Positions 15,530-24,543 of a stretch of 53,179 bases of DNA are shown one piece after another. This stretch comes from a virus. Position 1 is the first letter of the stretch; every line of letters starts with the position of its first letter. The notes beneath the pieces were generated by a model that did no database searches, was not told the origin of the DNA, and worked only from the letters and a program-made list of their open reading frames with translations. The stretch covers positions 1-53,179 of the IMG/VR virus record IMGVR_UViG_3300032053_000105; one strand, written 5' to 3'. Both the position numbers and the translations under genes were made by a program.

Positions 15530-16614
15530 AAATAATCAAAAATCCCAAAATTGAAATTATGCCCGAACGAGGCAAGCATTGTTTTATAGGTAAGATAGAA
15601 AATGATACCTATCGGATTTTTGATGTGATAAATGCCGATGAGTTGACCGAAGAATGGATGGATAAAAACTTCCATTGGGGTGATTATCCTTCCGAAAATA
15701 AACCTTATCACGGTTGGGCGGGATTGAAAGAAGCGACCATAATTCAGAACATCTGTTGGTATCACGGATTAGCTCCGAGAGTTTACGAGATAGTCGGGAT
15801 TGAGACTGAAGGCAAAAAGTGGTTTGCTCAAAGGATTGAGGATATAAGTAGCTTGTCTTATGTGAATGAACATAAAGATGCCGAACCGATTTATAAGGCA
15901 GTTAAAAAGTTAGGTGAAACTTATGGTTTCCACACTGAGAAGGATGATGTTTCAAGGCGAGATGTAATGGGCGGAAAATTGGTTGATTTTAATACCTTTC
16001 ACTTTACTGATGACTATAGAGAAAAAGTAATGGCGATTGTTAGAGATAAGGGTCATTATGGTAAGACCGTATATCAAGATGAGCCCAAATTGGATATTAT
16101 TAGCACACCAAGAAAAACCGCCCATAGGATTAAGGTAATGAAATTAGATAAGATAGATTTTGCGAACAAAATTGTGTTAGATTTAGGTGCAGCAACAGGC
16201 GGGTTTTGTCGATATGCTAAAGATAGGGGAGCTGGTAGGGTTTTTGGTATAGATTTTGAGGATGTGATAGGGACAGATACTCGGTTAGCCGCTTATCTGA
16301 TTAGTTGGGAGTTAGGATATTTTGATATAGAGTTTGTTCAGCTTGATTTAAGAAATAATTTTAGATTAGAAAGAGGCGAAAAAGCCGATATAGTTTTCTT
16401 TTTATCGATGTCCTTTCACATAGGAATCCCCGATTGGCTTGGTGAAATTACTGAAGAACTTTTAATCTTTGAAGAGAACTCAAGAGGATTTAAAGAAAAT
16501 CCCGAAGTTACTAAAAATACAATAGCAAAATTGGAAACTATGTTTAAAAGGGTCGAGTTAGTTGGTTATAGCCGAGACCGAGAACCACAACCGATATTTT
16601 GGTGCTGGAAATGA
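15526..16614 (+). CDS. Two-domain protein with C-terminal methyltransferase
   Basis: This gene encodes 362 residues. The C-terminal half has a class I methyltransferase core: IVLDLGAATGGFCRYAKDRG with FGIDFED, in the style of FtsJ-like enzymes. The N-terminal 180 residues are not assigned; LAPRVYEIVGIETEGK and MGGKLVDFNTFHF loosely resemble the end of a kinase-like fold, but no ATP loop is clear. Substrate unknown. It is coupled by ATGA to the FkbM gene. Confidence 0.65.
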   Translation: MKIIKNPKIEIMPERGKHCFIGKIENDTYRIFDVINADELTEEWMDKNFHWGDYPSENKPYHGWAGLKEATIIQNICWYHGLAPRVYEIVGIETEGKKWFAQRIEDISSLSYVNEHKDAEPIYKAVKKLGETYGFHTEKDDVSRRDVMGGKLVDFNTFHFTDDYREKVMAIVRDKGHYGKTVYQDEPKLDIISTPRKTAHRIKVMKLDKIDFANKIVLDLGAATGGFCRYAKDRGAGRVFGIDFEDVIGTDTRLAAYLISWELGYFDIEFVQLDLRNNFRLERGEKADIVFFLSMSFHIGIPDWLGEITEELLIFEENSRGFKENPEVTKNTIAKLETMFKRVELVGYSRDREPQPIFWCWK

Positions 16615-16835
16615 TGCGAATAAACTTAAAGAAATATACTGAATGTTGTATTAATGGACATAAATTTGATGGAATTCCACCGAGAAAAAATTTATATAAC
16701 ATTAAAGGAAAATTAATCGGTATGACATCTTTTTGTACTAATTGTTTTTTAGACCATCCAGATTTTTATTTTCCTTTTAAAGAATGGAAAAAATCTAAAT
16801 ATTTTACAAATATACATAAAGGGAGTTTAATTTGA
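16611..16835 (+). CDS. Small Cys-containing protein
   Basis: This gene encodes 74 residues from the ATG at 16611, overlapping the previous gene by ATGA. ECCINGHKFDG and FCTNCFLDH could bind a metal through Cys/His. The rest is basic and aromatic. No family is recognised. Confidence 0.5.
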   Translation: MMRINLKKYTECCINGHKFDGIPPRKNLYNIKGKLIGMTSFCTNCFLDHPDFYFPFKEWKKSKYFTNIHKGSLI

Positions 16836-17407
16836 AACCAAAAAACTGGTGGAAAAATAATTCAGAAACTTGGCTTAAAAAGATGGCAAGTTGGGAAAAA
16901 CAAGAAAAAGGAAATTCAAGGCATTTTGAAGATGAGAAAATGTTTTTGATAACAAGAATTAACCATATTATGTGGCACGATGAAAAGCTAAAAAAAGTTT
17001 TAGAAGTTGGAGCTGGTAACGGAAGGATTATTGGCTGGATTGATGCTGATCGTTCTTCAATAGATATTAATCCAGAATTATCAGCTTATGTAAAAAAGCA
17101 TTATCCAGAAATTAAAACCTTAGTCGGTGAAATAATAGATTTACCCTTTAAAGATAAATCATTTGATTTGGTTTATACCCACGAAGTTTTACAGCATATT
17201 GAACCAAGTGAAATTGATAAAGCTTGTTCGGAATTAAAGCGAGTAGGAAAGGAAGTTTGGACTTTGGAAAACTGGCGAGATAAAGAAATAGACCAAAAAG
17301 TTTCCGATGCTCACGGCGGGAGATGGAACTGGGACTTGAAAAAATACTTTAATGTCTATTATGAGTTTTATACGGATTGGGGACAGATGTTCCTAAAATC
17401 AAAATGA
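16832..17407 (+). CDS. Class I SAM-dependent methyltransferase
   Basis: This gene encodes 191 residues from TTG at 16832, led by GGGAG. Motif I is VLEVGAGNGRI, then SSIDINPE, then DLPFKDKSFDLVYTHEVLQHI, the usual Methyltransf_11 pattern. A basic Trp/Lys-rich N-terminus (MKPKNWWKNN) precedes the domain. It overlaps the next glycosyltransferase-like gene by ATGA. Confidence 0.8.
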   Translation: MKPKNWWKNNSETWLKKMASWEKQEKGNSRHFEDEKMFLITRINHIMWHDEKLKKVLEVGAGNGRIIGWIDADRSSIDINPELSAYVKKHYPEIKTLVGEIIDLPFKDKSFDLVYTHEVLQHIEPSEIDKACSELKRVGKEVWTLENWRDKEIDQKVSDAHGGRWNWDLKKYFNVYYEFYTDWGQMFLKSK

Positions 17408-18354
17408 GTTATAAATGTGTAGTTAAGTTGGCGGACGCTTATCGTTCTGAGTCAAGACGAAATACACTTGCTTCATCAAGGGTTAGGGGTCATTGGCTTT
17501 CAAAATACTGGAAAGAATGTGATGATAACTTTTATCCATCTGATTATAACTGGAAAGGCAATGATTTCTTTTCAATAAAGACGCAACTTGACAATTTAGA
17601 ACCATATGATGTAATAATAATGAATAAGACTTATGAAGCGGAATTGGTTAAACGATTAAGGGAACGAGGACAGAAGGTTATTCTTGATTTATGCGACCCT
17701 GATTGGCAAGAGCCGTATTACTCTGATAAAAATCGAAAGCGAAAATGTTTGGAGACAATGAAGGAAGTTAATGTTTTAGTGATAAATGGTATTGAAATGT
17801 ATCAGTCAGTTAAAAAAATGTTTCCTAAAAAACCGATTTACATTATTCCTGATAGGATTGATCTTGACTGGCACAAACCCCGAAAACAAATTCACAACAA
17901 AGAACTTAAGAATATTTGCTGGTATGGTTATTCGGCAAATCTGGTAACGCTTGAACCTTACATAAAAGATATAATAGATATGGGACTTCAACTGACAGTT
18001 ATCTCGGATAAGTTTTTTGAAAATTTAATCTTATTAGGAGTAAAAAATCCAAGAGAGTTTATCTCGTTTAAAAAATGGGATTTAAAAACGATAAATGAAT
18101 TGATAGTTGAACAAGACTGCGTTTTTCTCGGCGATAAACTGACAAAGTGGAAATCAAATAACAGAATGCTTACCGCTTGGGCTTTAAGAATGCCCGTAGC
18201 CAAAAATATAAAAGACTTAAAGAAGTTAGTAAATATTGATGAACGAATTAAAAATGCCAGTCAAGGTTTTGAAATGGTTAAAGAAAAATTTGATATAAAA
18301 GAGAGCGTAGAAAATTATAAACAACTTATTTGGAAAGAATGGAGAATGAAATGA
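17404..18354 (+). CDS. Glycosyltransferase-like protein (CDPDW family), copy 1
   Basis: This gene encodes 316 residues from the ATG at 17404. It is related to the protein at 21867: both have RNTLASSRVRGHW or the like, then a Rossmann strand ending in CDPDW, then PIYIIPDRID, then a middle WYGYSAN-type segment and a late KSNNR...AWALRMPVA block. The last block resembles the donor site of GT-B enzymes. No strong ribosome site is seen, so coupling to the methyltransferase is likely. Confidence 0.65.
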   Translation: MSYKCVVKLADAYRSESRRNTLASSRVRGHWLSKYWKECDDNFYPSDYNWKGNDFFSIKTQLDNLEPYDVIIMNKTYEAELVKRLRERGQKVILDLCDPDWQEPYYSDKNRKRKCLETMKEVNVLVINGIEMYQSVKKMFPKKPIYIIPDRIDLDWHKPRKQIHNKELKNICWYGYSANLVTLEPYIKDIIDMGLQLTVISDKFFENLILLGVKNPREFISFKKWDLKTINELIVEQDCVFLGDKLTKWKSNNRMLTAWALRMPVAKNIKDLKKLVNIDERIKNASQGFEMVKEKFDIKESVENYKQLIWKEWRMK

Positions 18355-18560
18355 ATCAATATTTAAAGATTATTATTAGCGGAGTACAACTGGCAGTTAT
18401 GGGTATTTTTACATTTTTATTTTATAAACTTTTACTTGGTGATAAAATTTGCTGGTATGAAAACAGCCAGATAATTGCTGGTATAGAACTTACGCTTTTT
18501 GGGATAGTGACTATATTTACTCTAATACAATTTATTAAGTCAGTTGGAGGTAAAAAGTGA
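18351..18560 (+). CDS. Small two-helix membrane protein
   Basis: This gene encodes 69 residues from the ATG at 18351, with GGAGAATGA upstream and an ATGA overlap. Two hydrophobic helices (about residues 4-24 and 38-58) are joined by a polar loop. No family is recognised. It sits between glycosyltransferases, so a role in membrane steps of glycan handling is possible. Confidence 0.55.
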   Translation: MNQYLKIIISGVQLAVMGIFTFLFYKLLLGDKICWYENSQIIAGIELTLFGIVTIFTLIQFIKSVGGKK

Positions 18561-20110
18561 AGAACATTTTAATTGTTTGTGACAAAGAAAATTCAGCGAT
18601 CTGGCGTATGGCAAAAGGCGTTGAAGCGAACCTGCCTCATCTAAGTATTCGAGTGATTGCAGTTCATCCTAAACGACCCGACCCAGACCAACTCAATGCC
18701 TATCTTGACGGCGTTCAATGGGCGGATGTTTGCGATTATCAATATTGGAAAACAGCTCTTATGTTATTAGAAAAATATCCGAATAACAAACCCAAAATTC
18801 TTCAGCATCACAATCCCTACAATTTACACGAAAGCGACTGGAAACAATTTGATAAAGTAGTGGTTAATAATAAAACAATGCAAAATGATCTCAAAGGTTC
18901 GGTTCTTATCGGCAATGCGATCGATCTCAATGTTTTTAAATACCAACGGGAATATCCCGAAGATTCAAAAACAATTATTATGGTGGCAGCAAGGATTGAA
19001 AGTAAAAAAGGGATATTGGAAGTAGCTCAAGTTTGTAAAGATTTAGGTTATAAACTTTTACTGGTCGGTTCAATCTCCGACCCTGATTATTTCAACAAAG
19101 TAATGACAACTGGAGTGGTTGATTTTCGGGAAAAAATTTCCGATGGGGAATTGGTTAAATGCTATCACCAGTCGGCTTTACATATTTGTAATTCGGTGGA
19201 TGATTTTGAATCCGGGACAAATCCGATTTTAGAGGCGATGGCAACCGGCGTGCCTGTAATTACTCGCAGAGTGGGGCATGTGCCAGATTTATTTAATGGT
19301 TTTAATATGGTGGTAAGAAAAGGGCAACTAGATGATATTAGTGATTTAAAAACCGAAATAATAAATTTAATGAATGATTTACCAAGACGAAAAGATATGC
19401 GAGAGAATGCTTGGAAAACTGCCAAAACGAGGGGAAATTGGCGAAGGGCGATTGAATATGAAAAATTATACTGGAAAGTATTCGCTCCTTTTAAGGAATT
19501 GGTATCGATCATTATTCCCACTTTTAATCGTAAAGAATTATTGGCAAAGGTTTTAGAAGGTTGTTTATTACAAGACTGGGAGGCGAGAGAGATTATTATT
19601 TGCGATGACGGATCGTGGGATGGGACAAGGGAGATGGTAATGCTTTTGAATTCTCAATCAAAAATACCGATTAAATATATCAATACGGGTTTAAAAGATA
19701 AATATGGTTTAGCACAGGCAAGGAATCAGGGGATTATCGAAGCGGGTGGAAACATTTTAGTTTTCTTGGATGACAGATACTATCCCGAACCACGATTAAT
19801 AAGTGAGTTTCTCCAAAAATTAAAACCAAAAGTCTGGCTTTATGGCAATAAGGGCAAGAAAAAAGATTTTGTCGAGAATGTTAGTTGTTGTTATCGGGAA
19901 GATATAATCAAGGCAGGAATGTTTAATTCTTCCGTTCAGCTTTATGGTTTTCAAACACAGGAACTCAAAAGCAGATTCAAGTCTCAAGGCTGGAAATTTG
20001 AATATGTTGAAAATGCAAAAGTTAAAACACTTTCAACTACTAAAAGTAAATATACTAAAAAAGAAGAAATAAGGGTTTCGAAGGACTTGTTATGGAAACT
20101 CGGCTTATAA
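18557..20110 (+). CDS. Fused glycosyltransferase, GT4-like plus GT2-like
   Basis: This gene encodes 517 residues from GTG behind GGAGG. Residues 1-310 form a GT-B module (VAARIESKKGILEVAQVC, then GTNPILEAMATGVPVITR with the EX7E region). Residues 315-517 form a GT-A module (VSIIIPTFNRKELL, ICDDGSWDGT, LAQARNQGI, VFLDDRYYPEP). Two transferases of different folds on one chain suggest stepwise addition of two sugars to one acceptor. Confidence 0.85.
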   Translation: MKNILIVCDKENSAIWRMAKGVEANLPHLSIRVIAVHPKRPDPDQLNAYLDGVQWADVCDYQYWKTALMLLEKYPNNKPKILQHHNPYNLHESDWKQFDKVVVNNKTMQNDLKGSVLIGNAIDLNVFKYQREYPEDSKTIIMVAARIESKKGILEVAQVCKDLGYKLLLVGSISDPDYFNKVMTTGVVDFREKISDGELVKCYHQSALHICNSVDDFESGTNPILEAMATGVPVITRRVGHVPDLFNGFNMVVRKGQLDDISDLKTEIINLMNDLPRRKDMRENAWKTAKTRGNWRRAIEYEKLYWKVFAPFKELVSIIIPTFNRKELLAKVLEGCLLQDWEAREIIICDDGSWDGTREMVMLLNSQSKIPIKYINTGLKDKYGLAQARNQGIIEAGGNILVFLDDRYYPEPRLISEFLQKLKPKVWLYGNKGKKKDFVENVSCCYREDIIKAGMFNSSVQLYGFQTQELKSRFKSQGWKFEYVENAKVKTLSTTKSKYTKKEEIRVSKDLLWKLGL

Positions 20111-20340
20111 AAGAAGTTCGAGATTTAAGACGCCGGATACGAATAAACTGCAGAGAATGTACGGGCGGGCAAAGTTTTGATTGTAAGCAAACAGATTGTA
20201 TATTTTATAAAGTTAAAGGAAGGAATAAAAAAAAATTGAATAAAAACGATAATCAAGACAATATACTACAAGATGTACAAGAAGTTATGGATCAAGAAAG
20301 AAAAGACGAAGAAGCATTGGGATATTATGGATCGCATTAA
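20092..20340 (+). CDS. Small zinc-binding-like protein
   Basis: This gene encodes 82 residues overlapping the previous gene by 19 bases. CRECTGGQSFDCKQTDC at residues 20-36 is a compact four-cysteine cluster, a pattern seen in small phage proteins of unknown role. The C-terminal half is highly charged and probably disordered. The start is weakly supported (AAGGACTTGTT upstream). Confidence 0.55.
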   Translation: METRLIKEVRDLRRRIRINCRECTGGQSFDCKQTDCIFYKVKGRNKKKLNKNDNQDNILQDVQEVMDQERKDEEALGYYGSH

Positions 20341-20388
20341 TAATAAATTAAAAGAAAGGAAATCCAATGGATAATGAAAGGAAAACAC

Positions 20389-20436
20389 GCCAGCATCATC
20401 AACAACGACCACTTCGTATTGTTGATGTATGCTGGC
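20389..20436 (+). promoter_or_regulatory. Long hairpin in an intergenic leader
   Basis: GCCAGCATCATCAACAA (20389-20405) pairs with TTGTTGATG-T-ATGCTGGC (20419-20436) over 17 bp with one bulged base; the loop can add CGA/TCG pairs. No T-run follows, so it is not an ordinary terminator. It lies inside a possible 24-codon leader frame (20367-20441) that has AAAGGA upstream. A second hairpin, ATTCCG-AATA-CGGAAT, is at 20472-20487, just before the gene at 20499. Confidence 0.65.
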
Positions 20437-20498
20437 ACTAACATGTATCCCACAATGAAACTTTAACTCATATTCCGAATACGGAATGGTATTATATT

Positions 20499-21656
20499 AT
20501 GAACTTTATCCGAAAACCATGGCAATATAACGCCCGACCGCTCCCTAAAAATGTTCGTTATATCCCTTATTACGAACCGGGAAAATATGATCTGGCTATC
20601 TTACATATTGACCAACAAGCAATAGACCCGATGATTGGTAAAGGAAAGTTGTATCGGCATTTGAATGAAGCGATAAAGGATATTCCAAAGATAGTTATTA
20701 ATCACGGCACACCCGACTGGCCCGAAAGATGGGAATCGGCAGGTAGTTGGTGTTGGAAAATGCCATTAGAAGTTGAGAAAGCAGGTAGTAAAGCGATTAA
20801 AGTCTATCAGAGGGATTTTCTGATCGAAGGAGGTCAGACAATCCAAAAAGATGAATTGGTAGAAATTGAAGGTCTTAAAAAACTGATTGGTAATAATACG
20901 ATGGTAGTCAATTCGTTTGAAGCGGCTAAACAATGGGGATTTGGGATTCCGATTTGGCACGGAATTAATCCTGATGATTGGTTTTATAAATTACCAAAAG
21001 AACCGAGATCTGTAATTGTTATGGGGCCAGCGGGACTCGATCATTATTATGGTAGATTTTTACTCAATGATACCAAATCTAAACTGCGAGATAATTATGG
21101 TCTAAGATTAATTCAGATTGGTGAACCACACGAATGGACAATCCAAAAACATAGAAGATTTAGTAGCGGAGAATGGGACGGATTCAGGGCTTATCGTGAT
21201 TATCTTGGCAGAAGTTTAATTTATGTTAATCTTACTCAAGAATCGCCAATGCCGAGAGGTAGAACAGAAGCAATGCTTTCTGGACTTTGCACTTTGACTA
21301 CTCCTTTTCAGGATGCGGATAAATTTATTAACTGTGATACCAGATTAATATGGAAAAATGTTGAAGGTATAGGCGAGTATATTAAAGTGATTGATGAATT
21401 GATTATAACTCAAAAAGATATTAACGGGTTTATTATACCGAACAACCCTTTGCCTATAGCGGCATTAGTGAATCATCTGATTTATAAAAGATATAATGAG
21501 GCAGTTAGGATTGGTCTGAACGGCCGTAAAACTGCTAAAAAGTTATTTAATCCCGATCGTTACAATTCTGAATGGACAGATTTGTTAAATCGGGTTATAA
21601 AGGAGTTTCATGACCAAAGAAGTAAAACTGACAAGAGCCCAGTTAAGACGGCTTAA
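20499..21656 (+). CDS. Glycosyltransferase-like protein, GT-B type
   Basis: This gene encodes 385 residues. Features are a first half with a short Rossmann-like strand set (YDLAILHIDQQ, IVINHGTPDWPE), and a second half with SVIVMGPAGL, QIGEPHEW, and SPMPRGRTEAMLSGL, the last resembling the conserved acidic donor region of GT-B enzymes. It follows the hairpin region, and no clear Shine-Dalgarno site is present; the palindrome at 20472-20487 occupies that place. Confidence 0.7.
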   Translation: MNFIRKPWQYNARPLPKNVRYIPYYEPGKYDLAILHIDQQAIDPMIGKGKLYRHLNEAIKDIPKIVINHGTPDWPERWESAGSWCWKMPLEVEKAGSKAIKVYQRDFLIEGGQTIQKDELVEIEGLKKLIGNNTMVVNSFEAAKQWGFGIPIWHGINPDDWFYKLPKEPRSVIVMGPAGLDHYYGRFLLNDTKSKLRDNYGLRLIQIGEPHEWTIQKHRRFSSGEWDGFRAYRDYLGRSLIYVNLTQESPMPRGRTEAMLSGLCTLTTPFQDADKFINCDTRLIWKNVEGIGEYIKVIDELIITQKDINGFIIPNNPLPIAALVNHLIYKRYNEAVRIGLNGRKTAKKLFNPDRYNSEWTDLLNRVIKEFHDQRSKTDKSPVKTA

Positions 21657-21870
21657 TAAAGAATTAAAAAACGCCAAAGTGAGAACCGAGATTACAGAAG
21701 CCTGTGAGCATAAAGAGTTAGAACAATTAGTTGAAAAGAATTCTTGGTATCAATGCAAGAATCCAAAATGCAGAGTTATCTTTTTCCTAAATAATATGCC
21801 AGGTTGGAGTCCTTCTGGTCTTATAAATCTATTGGCAAGTTTGGCAAAACATGTCAAGGAGAAAATATGA
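21610..21870 (+). CDS. Small Cys-containing protein
   Basis: This gene encodes 86 residues, with AAAGGAGTTTC upstream and a 47-base overlap with the previous gene. A basic helical N-terminus (RAQLRRLNKELKNAK) precedes CEHKELEQL and WYQCKNPKC, which together could make a Cys/His metal site. The C-terminal helix is amphipathic. Function unknown. Confidence 0.55.
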   Translation: MTKEVKLTRAQLRRLNKELKNAKVRTEITEACEHKELEQLVEKNSWYQCKNPKCRVIFFLNNMPGWSPSGLINLLASLAKHVKEKI

Positions 21871-22736
21871 AAGAAAATATTGAAGGTGCTTTCATTTTGC
21901 ATGAAAATGTACACGGAAAAAGAGATTTAGCATCTTCTCGAATTAGAGGAAGATGGATAATAAAATATTGGCCGGGTGTAGAAGAATATGTAAGTGGTCG
22001 TAAGTATAAATTTTTAATTTATCAAAAAGCCTATCTGGTTGAAATGGCGAAAATGTTTGACGGCATAAAGATATTTGATATCTGTGATCCGGATTGGGTA
22101 AACCAAGAATTAGTAATCGAGATGATCGAGGTTTGTGATGCGGTTACTTGTTCGTCTCCTGCGCTTCAAGAGTATCTTTCAAGGATTACCAAAAAGCCCG
22201 TCTATTATATCCCTGACAGAATAGATATGGAATATGTCGGTAGAAGGAAAAAAATTCACAGAGGACAAGCAAGAGAGGTAGTCTGGTTTGGATATTCGCA
22301 CAATTCCCATACTTTAAAATCAGCTGTTTATGCTCTCAAAAGATATAAATTAGGACTTTCAATTATTACTGAGAATATGAAAACCATTACTGCTTATAGT
22401 AGTTCGCCAGATGAAAGACGAATACCAGAACGCTGGACGAAGTGGGATTTAAATACATTTTGCGATGAGGTTTTGAAATCTGATATTTGTATAATGCCAG
22501 GCAGTTTAAGGGCAAATGATAGGTTTAAATCTAATAATAAAACCACTTTAGCTTGGGCTTTAGGACTGCCAGTGGCGACCGATGCCGATGATCTTAAAAG
22601 ATTCTTAGACCCTAAAGTAAGGCAAGAAGAAGCGGATAAGAGATATAAGGAAGTGAGGGAACTTTATGATGTTAAAACTTCTATAAAAGAAATGCAGAAA
22701 ATAATTGAGGATATAAAAAATGATTCAATTATCTAA
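21867..22736 (+). CDS. Glycosyltransferase-like protein (CDPDW family), copy 2
   Basis: This gene encodes 289 residues from the ATG at 21867, after CAAGGAGAAA, coupled by ATGA. KRDLASSRIRGRWIIKYW, ICDPDW, VYYIPDRID, WFGYSHNS and KSNNKTTLAWALGLPVATD align in order with the protein at 17404. The pair is a divergent GT-B-like family duplicated in the island. The donor and acceptor are unknown. Confidence 0.7.
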   Translation: MKENIEGAFILHENVHGKRDLASSRIRGRWIIKYWPGVEEYVSGRKYKFLIYQKAYLVEMAKMFDGIKIFDICDPDWVNQELVIEMIEVCDAVTCSSPALQEYLSRITKKPVYYIPDRIDMEYVGRRKKIHRGQAREVVWFGYSHNSHTLKSAVYALKRYKLGLSIITENMKTITAYSSSPDERRIPERWTKWDLNTFCDEVLKSDICIMPGSLRANDRFKSNNKTTLAWALGLPVATDADDLKRFLDPKVRQEEADKRYKEVRELYDVKTSIKEMQKIIEDIKNDSII

Positions 22737-23313
22737 TTTAAAGGTTAATAAAGATAACCCAAGAATTATTAAAGATGCTAAATTTGAAAAACTTTGTAAT
22801 TCTATAAAATCATTCCCTAAGATGATGGAGTTACGCCCAATTATTGTAGATGAGGATAATATGGTTCTCGGTGGAAACATGCGTCTAAAAGCCTTACAAT
22901 CGCTTGGATATACCGAGATAGAAGATACTTGGGTAAAACAAGCAGTTGGATTGACTGATGAGCAAAAAAAAGAGTTTATTATTAAAGATAATGTAGGATT
23001 TGGTGAATGGGATTGGGATAGTTTGGCCAATAACTGGGAAAATCAAGTTTTAACTGATTGGGGATTAGATTTAAGGGCTTGGAGTGATATTAATGCTTTA
23101 GGAGATGAAGATTTTGGAGAATTTGACGGGGTTATCCAGAATGATGAATATTTTCATTTAAATATTACTTTTAAAATTGAAGAAGAAATGAATAAATTCA
23201 TGGAAACAAATAATATAATTTTAGATAATAATTTTAAAAAAGTTAATAAAACTATATCAATTCATTGGCCGTTAGAAAAAAGAAGGGATATTAAAAATTT
23301 AGAGTTTAAATAA
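22720..23313 (+). CDS. ParB/Srx-like N-terminal domain protein
   Basis: This gene encodes 197 residues. The first 90 residues have the ParB N-terminal layout: LKVNKDNPRII, then PIIVDEDNMVLGGNMRLKALQSLGY. In phages this domain often precedes a DNA methylase or sits near terminase genes. The C-terminal 110 residues are acidic and not assigned. No helix-turn-helix of a partition ParB is seen. It is followed without a gap by the putative DNA glycosyltransferase. Confidence 0.75.
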   Translation: MIQLSNLKVNKDNPRIIKDAKFEKLCNSIKSFPKMMELRPIIVDEDNMVLGGNMRLKALQSLGYTEIEDTWVKQAVGLTDEQKKEFIIKDNVGFGEWDWDSLANNWENQVLTDWGLDLRAWSDINALGDEDFGEFDGVIQNDEYFHLNITFKIEEEMNKFMETNNIILDNNFKKVNKTISIHWPLEKRRDIKNLEFK

Positions 23314-24173
23314 TGAAAACTAAATATCCTATTTTTATTCCATCTAAGGATCGTTATAATAATTGTTTAACTCCTAAATATCTGATAAAAGATAATATAG
23401 ATTTTAAGATAGTTGTTGAACCAGTCCAATATAATAAATATGCTGAAAAATTTAATAAAAAATATTTATTAGTATTACCTAGAAATAATATGAAATTATT
23501 AGGATCAAGAAATTGGATTATGGAATACTCTATTAAGCAAGGGGATAAAAGACACTGGCAATTAGATGATAATATTAGGGGATTTAAAAGATTATATAAA
23601 AGTATTCGTATAAGAGTTAATGGATATTACGCTTTAAAATTTGTTGAAGATATAACAGATAATTATAAAAATATTGGTATAAGTGGCATGAATTATGAAA
23701 TGTTTGTTACTCCAAAAACTAAATCAGTAATAGTGGTTAATCATCATATATATAGTTGCTCATTGATTAATAACGAAATCCCTTATAGGTGGAGACTGAT
23801 TTATAATGATGATACTGATTTATGTATTCAAATATTAAAAGGTAATTGGTGCACTTTATATACCAATGTTTTTTCGGCTTGTAAAATAAGGACTATGACC
23901 ATGAAAGGTGGGAATACTGATCAACTATATCAAGATAAAGGTAGATTTAAAATGGCTAAATCATTAGAAATGTTACATCCAGATATAGTAAAAACTAAAT
24001 GGAGATTTGGGAGGCCACAACATGTAGTTAATTGGGAAGTATTTAAACAAAGATTAATTCCAGTAGATAATCCTAAAAAAATAGGTTTAAATAATTATGG
24101 GAAGTTGATTGCAGTAGGAAAAATAAAAAATAAACAATTAAAAGAATTATTAATAAAGGCGAATAATGGATAA
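23313..24173 (+). CDS. Putative TET-associated glycosyltransferase-like protein
   Basis: This gene encodes 286 residues. IPSKDRYNNCLTPKYL at the N-terminus, NNMKLLGSRNWIMEYS, and especially RHWQLDDNI (a DD metal motif after an aromatic) resemble the phage glycosyltransferases proposed to decorate oxidised thymine or cytosine in DNA. It is more AT-rich than its neighbours. It lies between the ParB-like protein and the small terminase, a place that fits DNA modification. No dioxygenase or hydroxymethylase that would make its substrate is seen. Confidence 0.55.
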   Translation: MKTKYPIFIPSKDRYNNCLTPKYLIKDNIDFKIVVEPVQYNKYAEKFNKKYLLVLPRNNMKLLGSRNWIMEYSIKQGDKRHWQLDDNIRGFKRLYKSIRIRVNGYYALKFVEDITDNYKNIGISGMNYEMFVTPKTKSVIVVNHHIYSCSLINNEIPYRWRLIYNDDTDLCIQILKGNWCTLYTNVFSACKIRTMTMKGGNTDQLYQDKGRFKMAKSLEMLHPDIVKTKWRFGRPQHVVNWEVFKQRLIPVDNPKKIGLNNYGKLIAVGKIKNKQLKELLIKANNG

Positions 24174-24543
24174 TGAAACCTCAGAACAGGTTAAAGTTCC
24201 TAATCCAACTGGTAAAGGTGGATTTCAAGACCACCCTGAATTAAGGAATTCTGGTGGGAGACCTAAAAACCAAGAATCATTTGCTTATTGGATTAATTTT
24301 TTTAAGAATCTTAAGGTAAAGAAATTTTTAGAATATGAAACTAAAAAACCAGATAATAAAAGATTTGTAGCAGAAAGTATTGCTTATGCTCGGGTTGCCG
24401 CTGCAAGAACAGATTTAAAAGAATTTAAAGAGATTGCTAATAGGACTGAAGGTATGCCAAAACAAAGTTTAGATTTACAGGGAAATTTAAATGTTAGTAA
24501 TGTTATTAATAAACTAAACAAAGAGATCGATGAAAGCGAGTGA
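24166..24543 (+). CDS. Terminase small subunit-like protein
   Basis: This gene encodes 125 residues. The N-terminus NPTGKGGFQDHPELRNSGGRPK is the Gly/Pro/Arg motif typical of DUF5681-type small terminases. A helical middle and a C-terminal oligomerisation-like helix follow. It is placed directly before the large subunit, overlapping it by 14 bases. It should bind phage DNA and load the packaging motor. Confidence 0.75.
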   Translation: MDNETSEQVKVPNPTGKGGFQDHPELRNSGGRPKNQESFAYWINFFKNLKVKKFLEYETKKPDNKRFVAESIAYARVAAARTDLKEFKEIANRTEGMPKQSLDLQGNLNVSNVINKLNKEIDESE

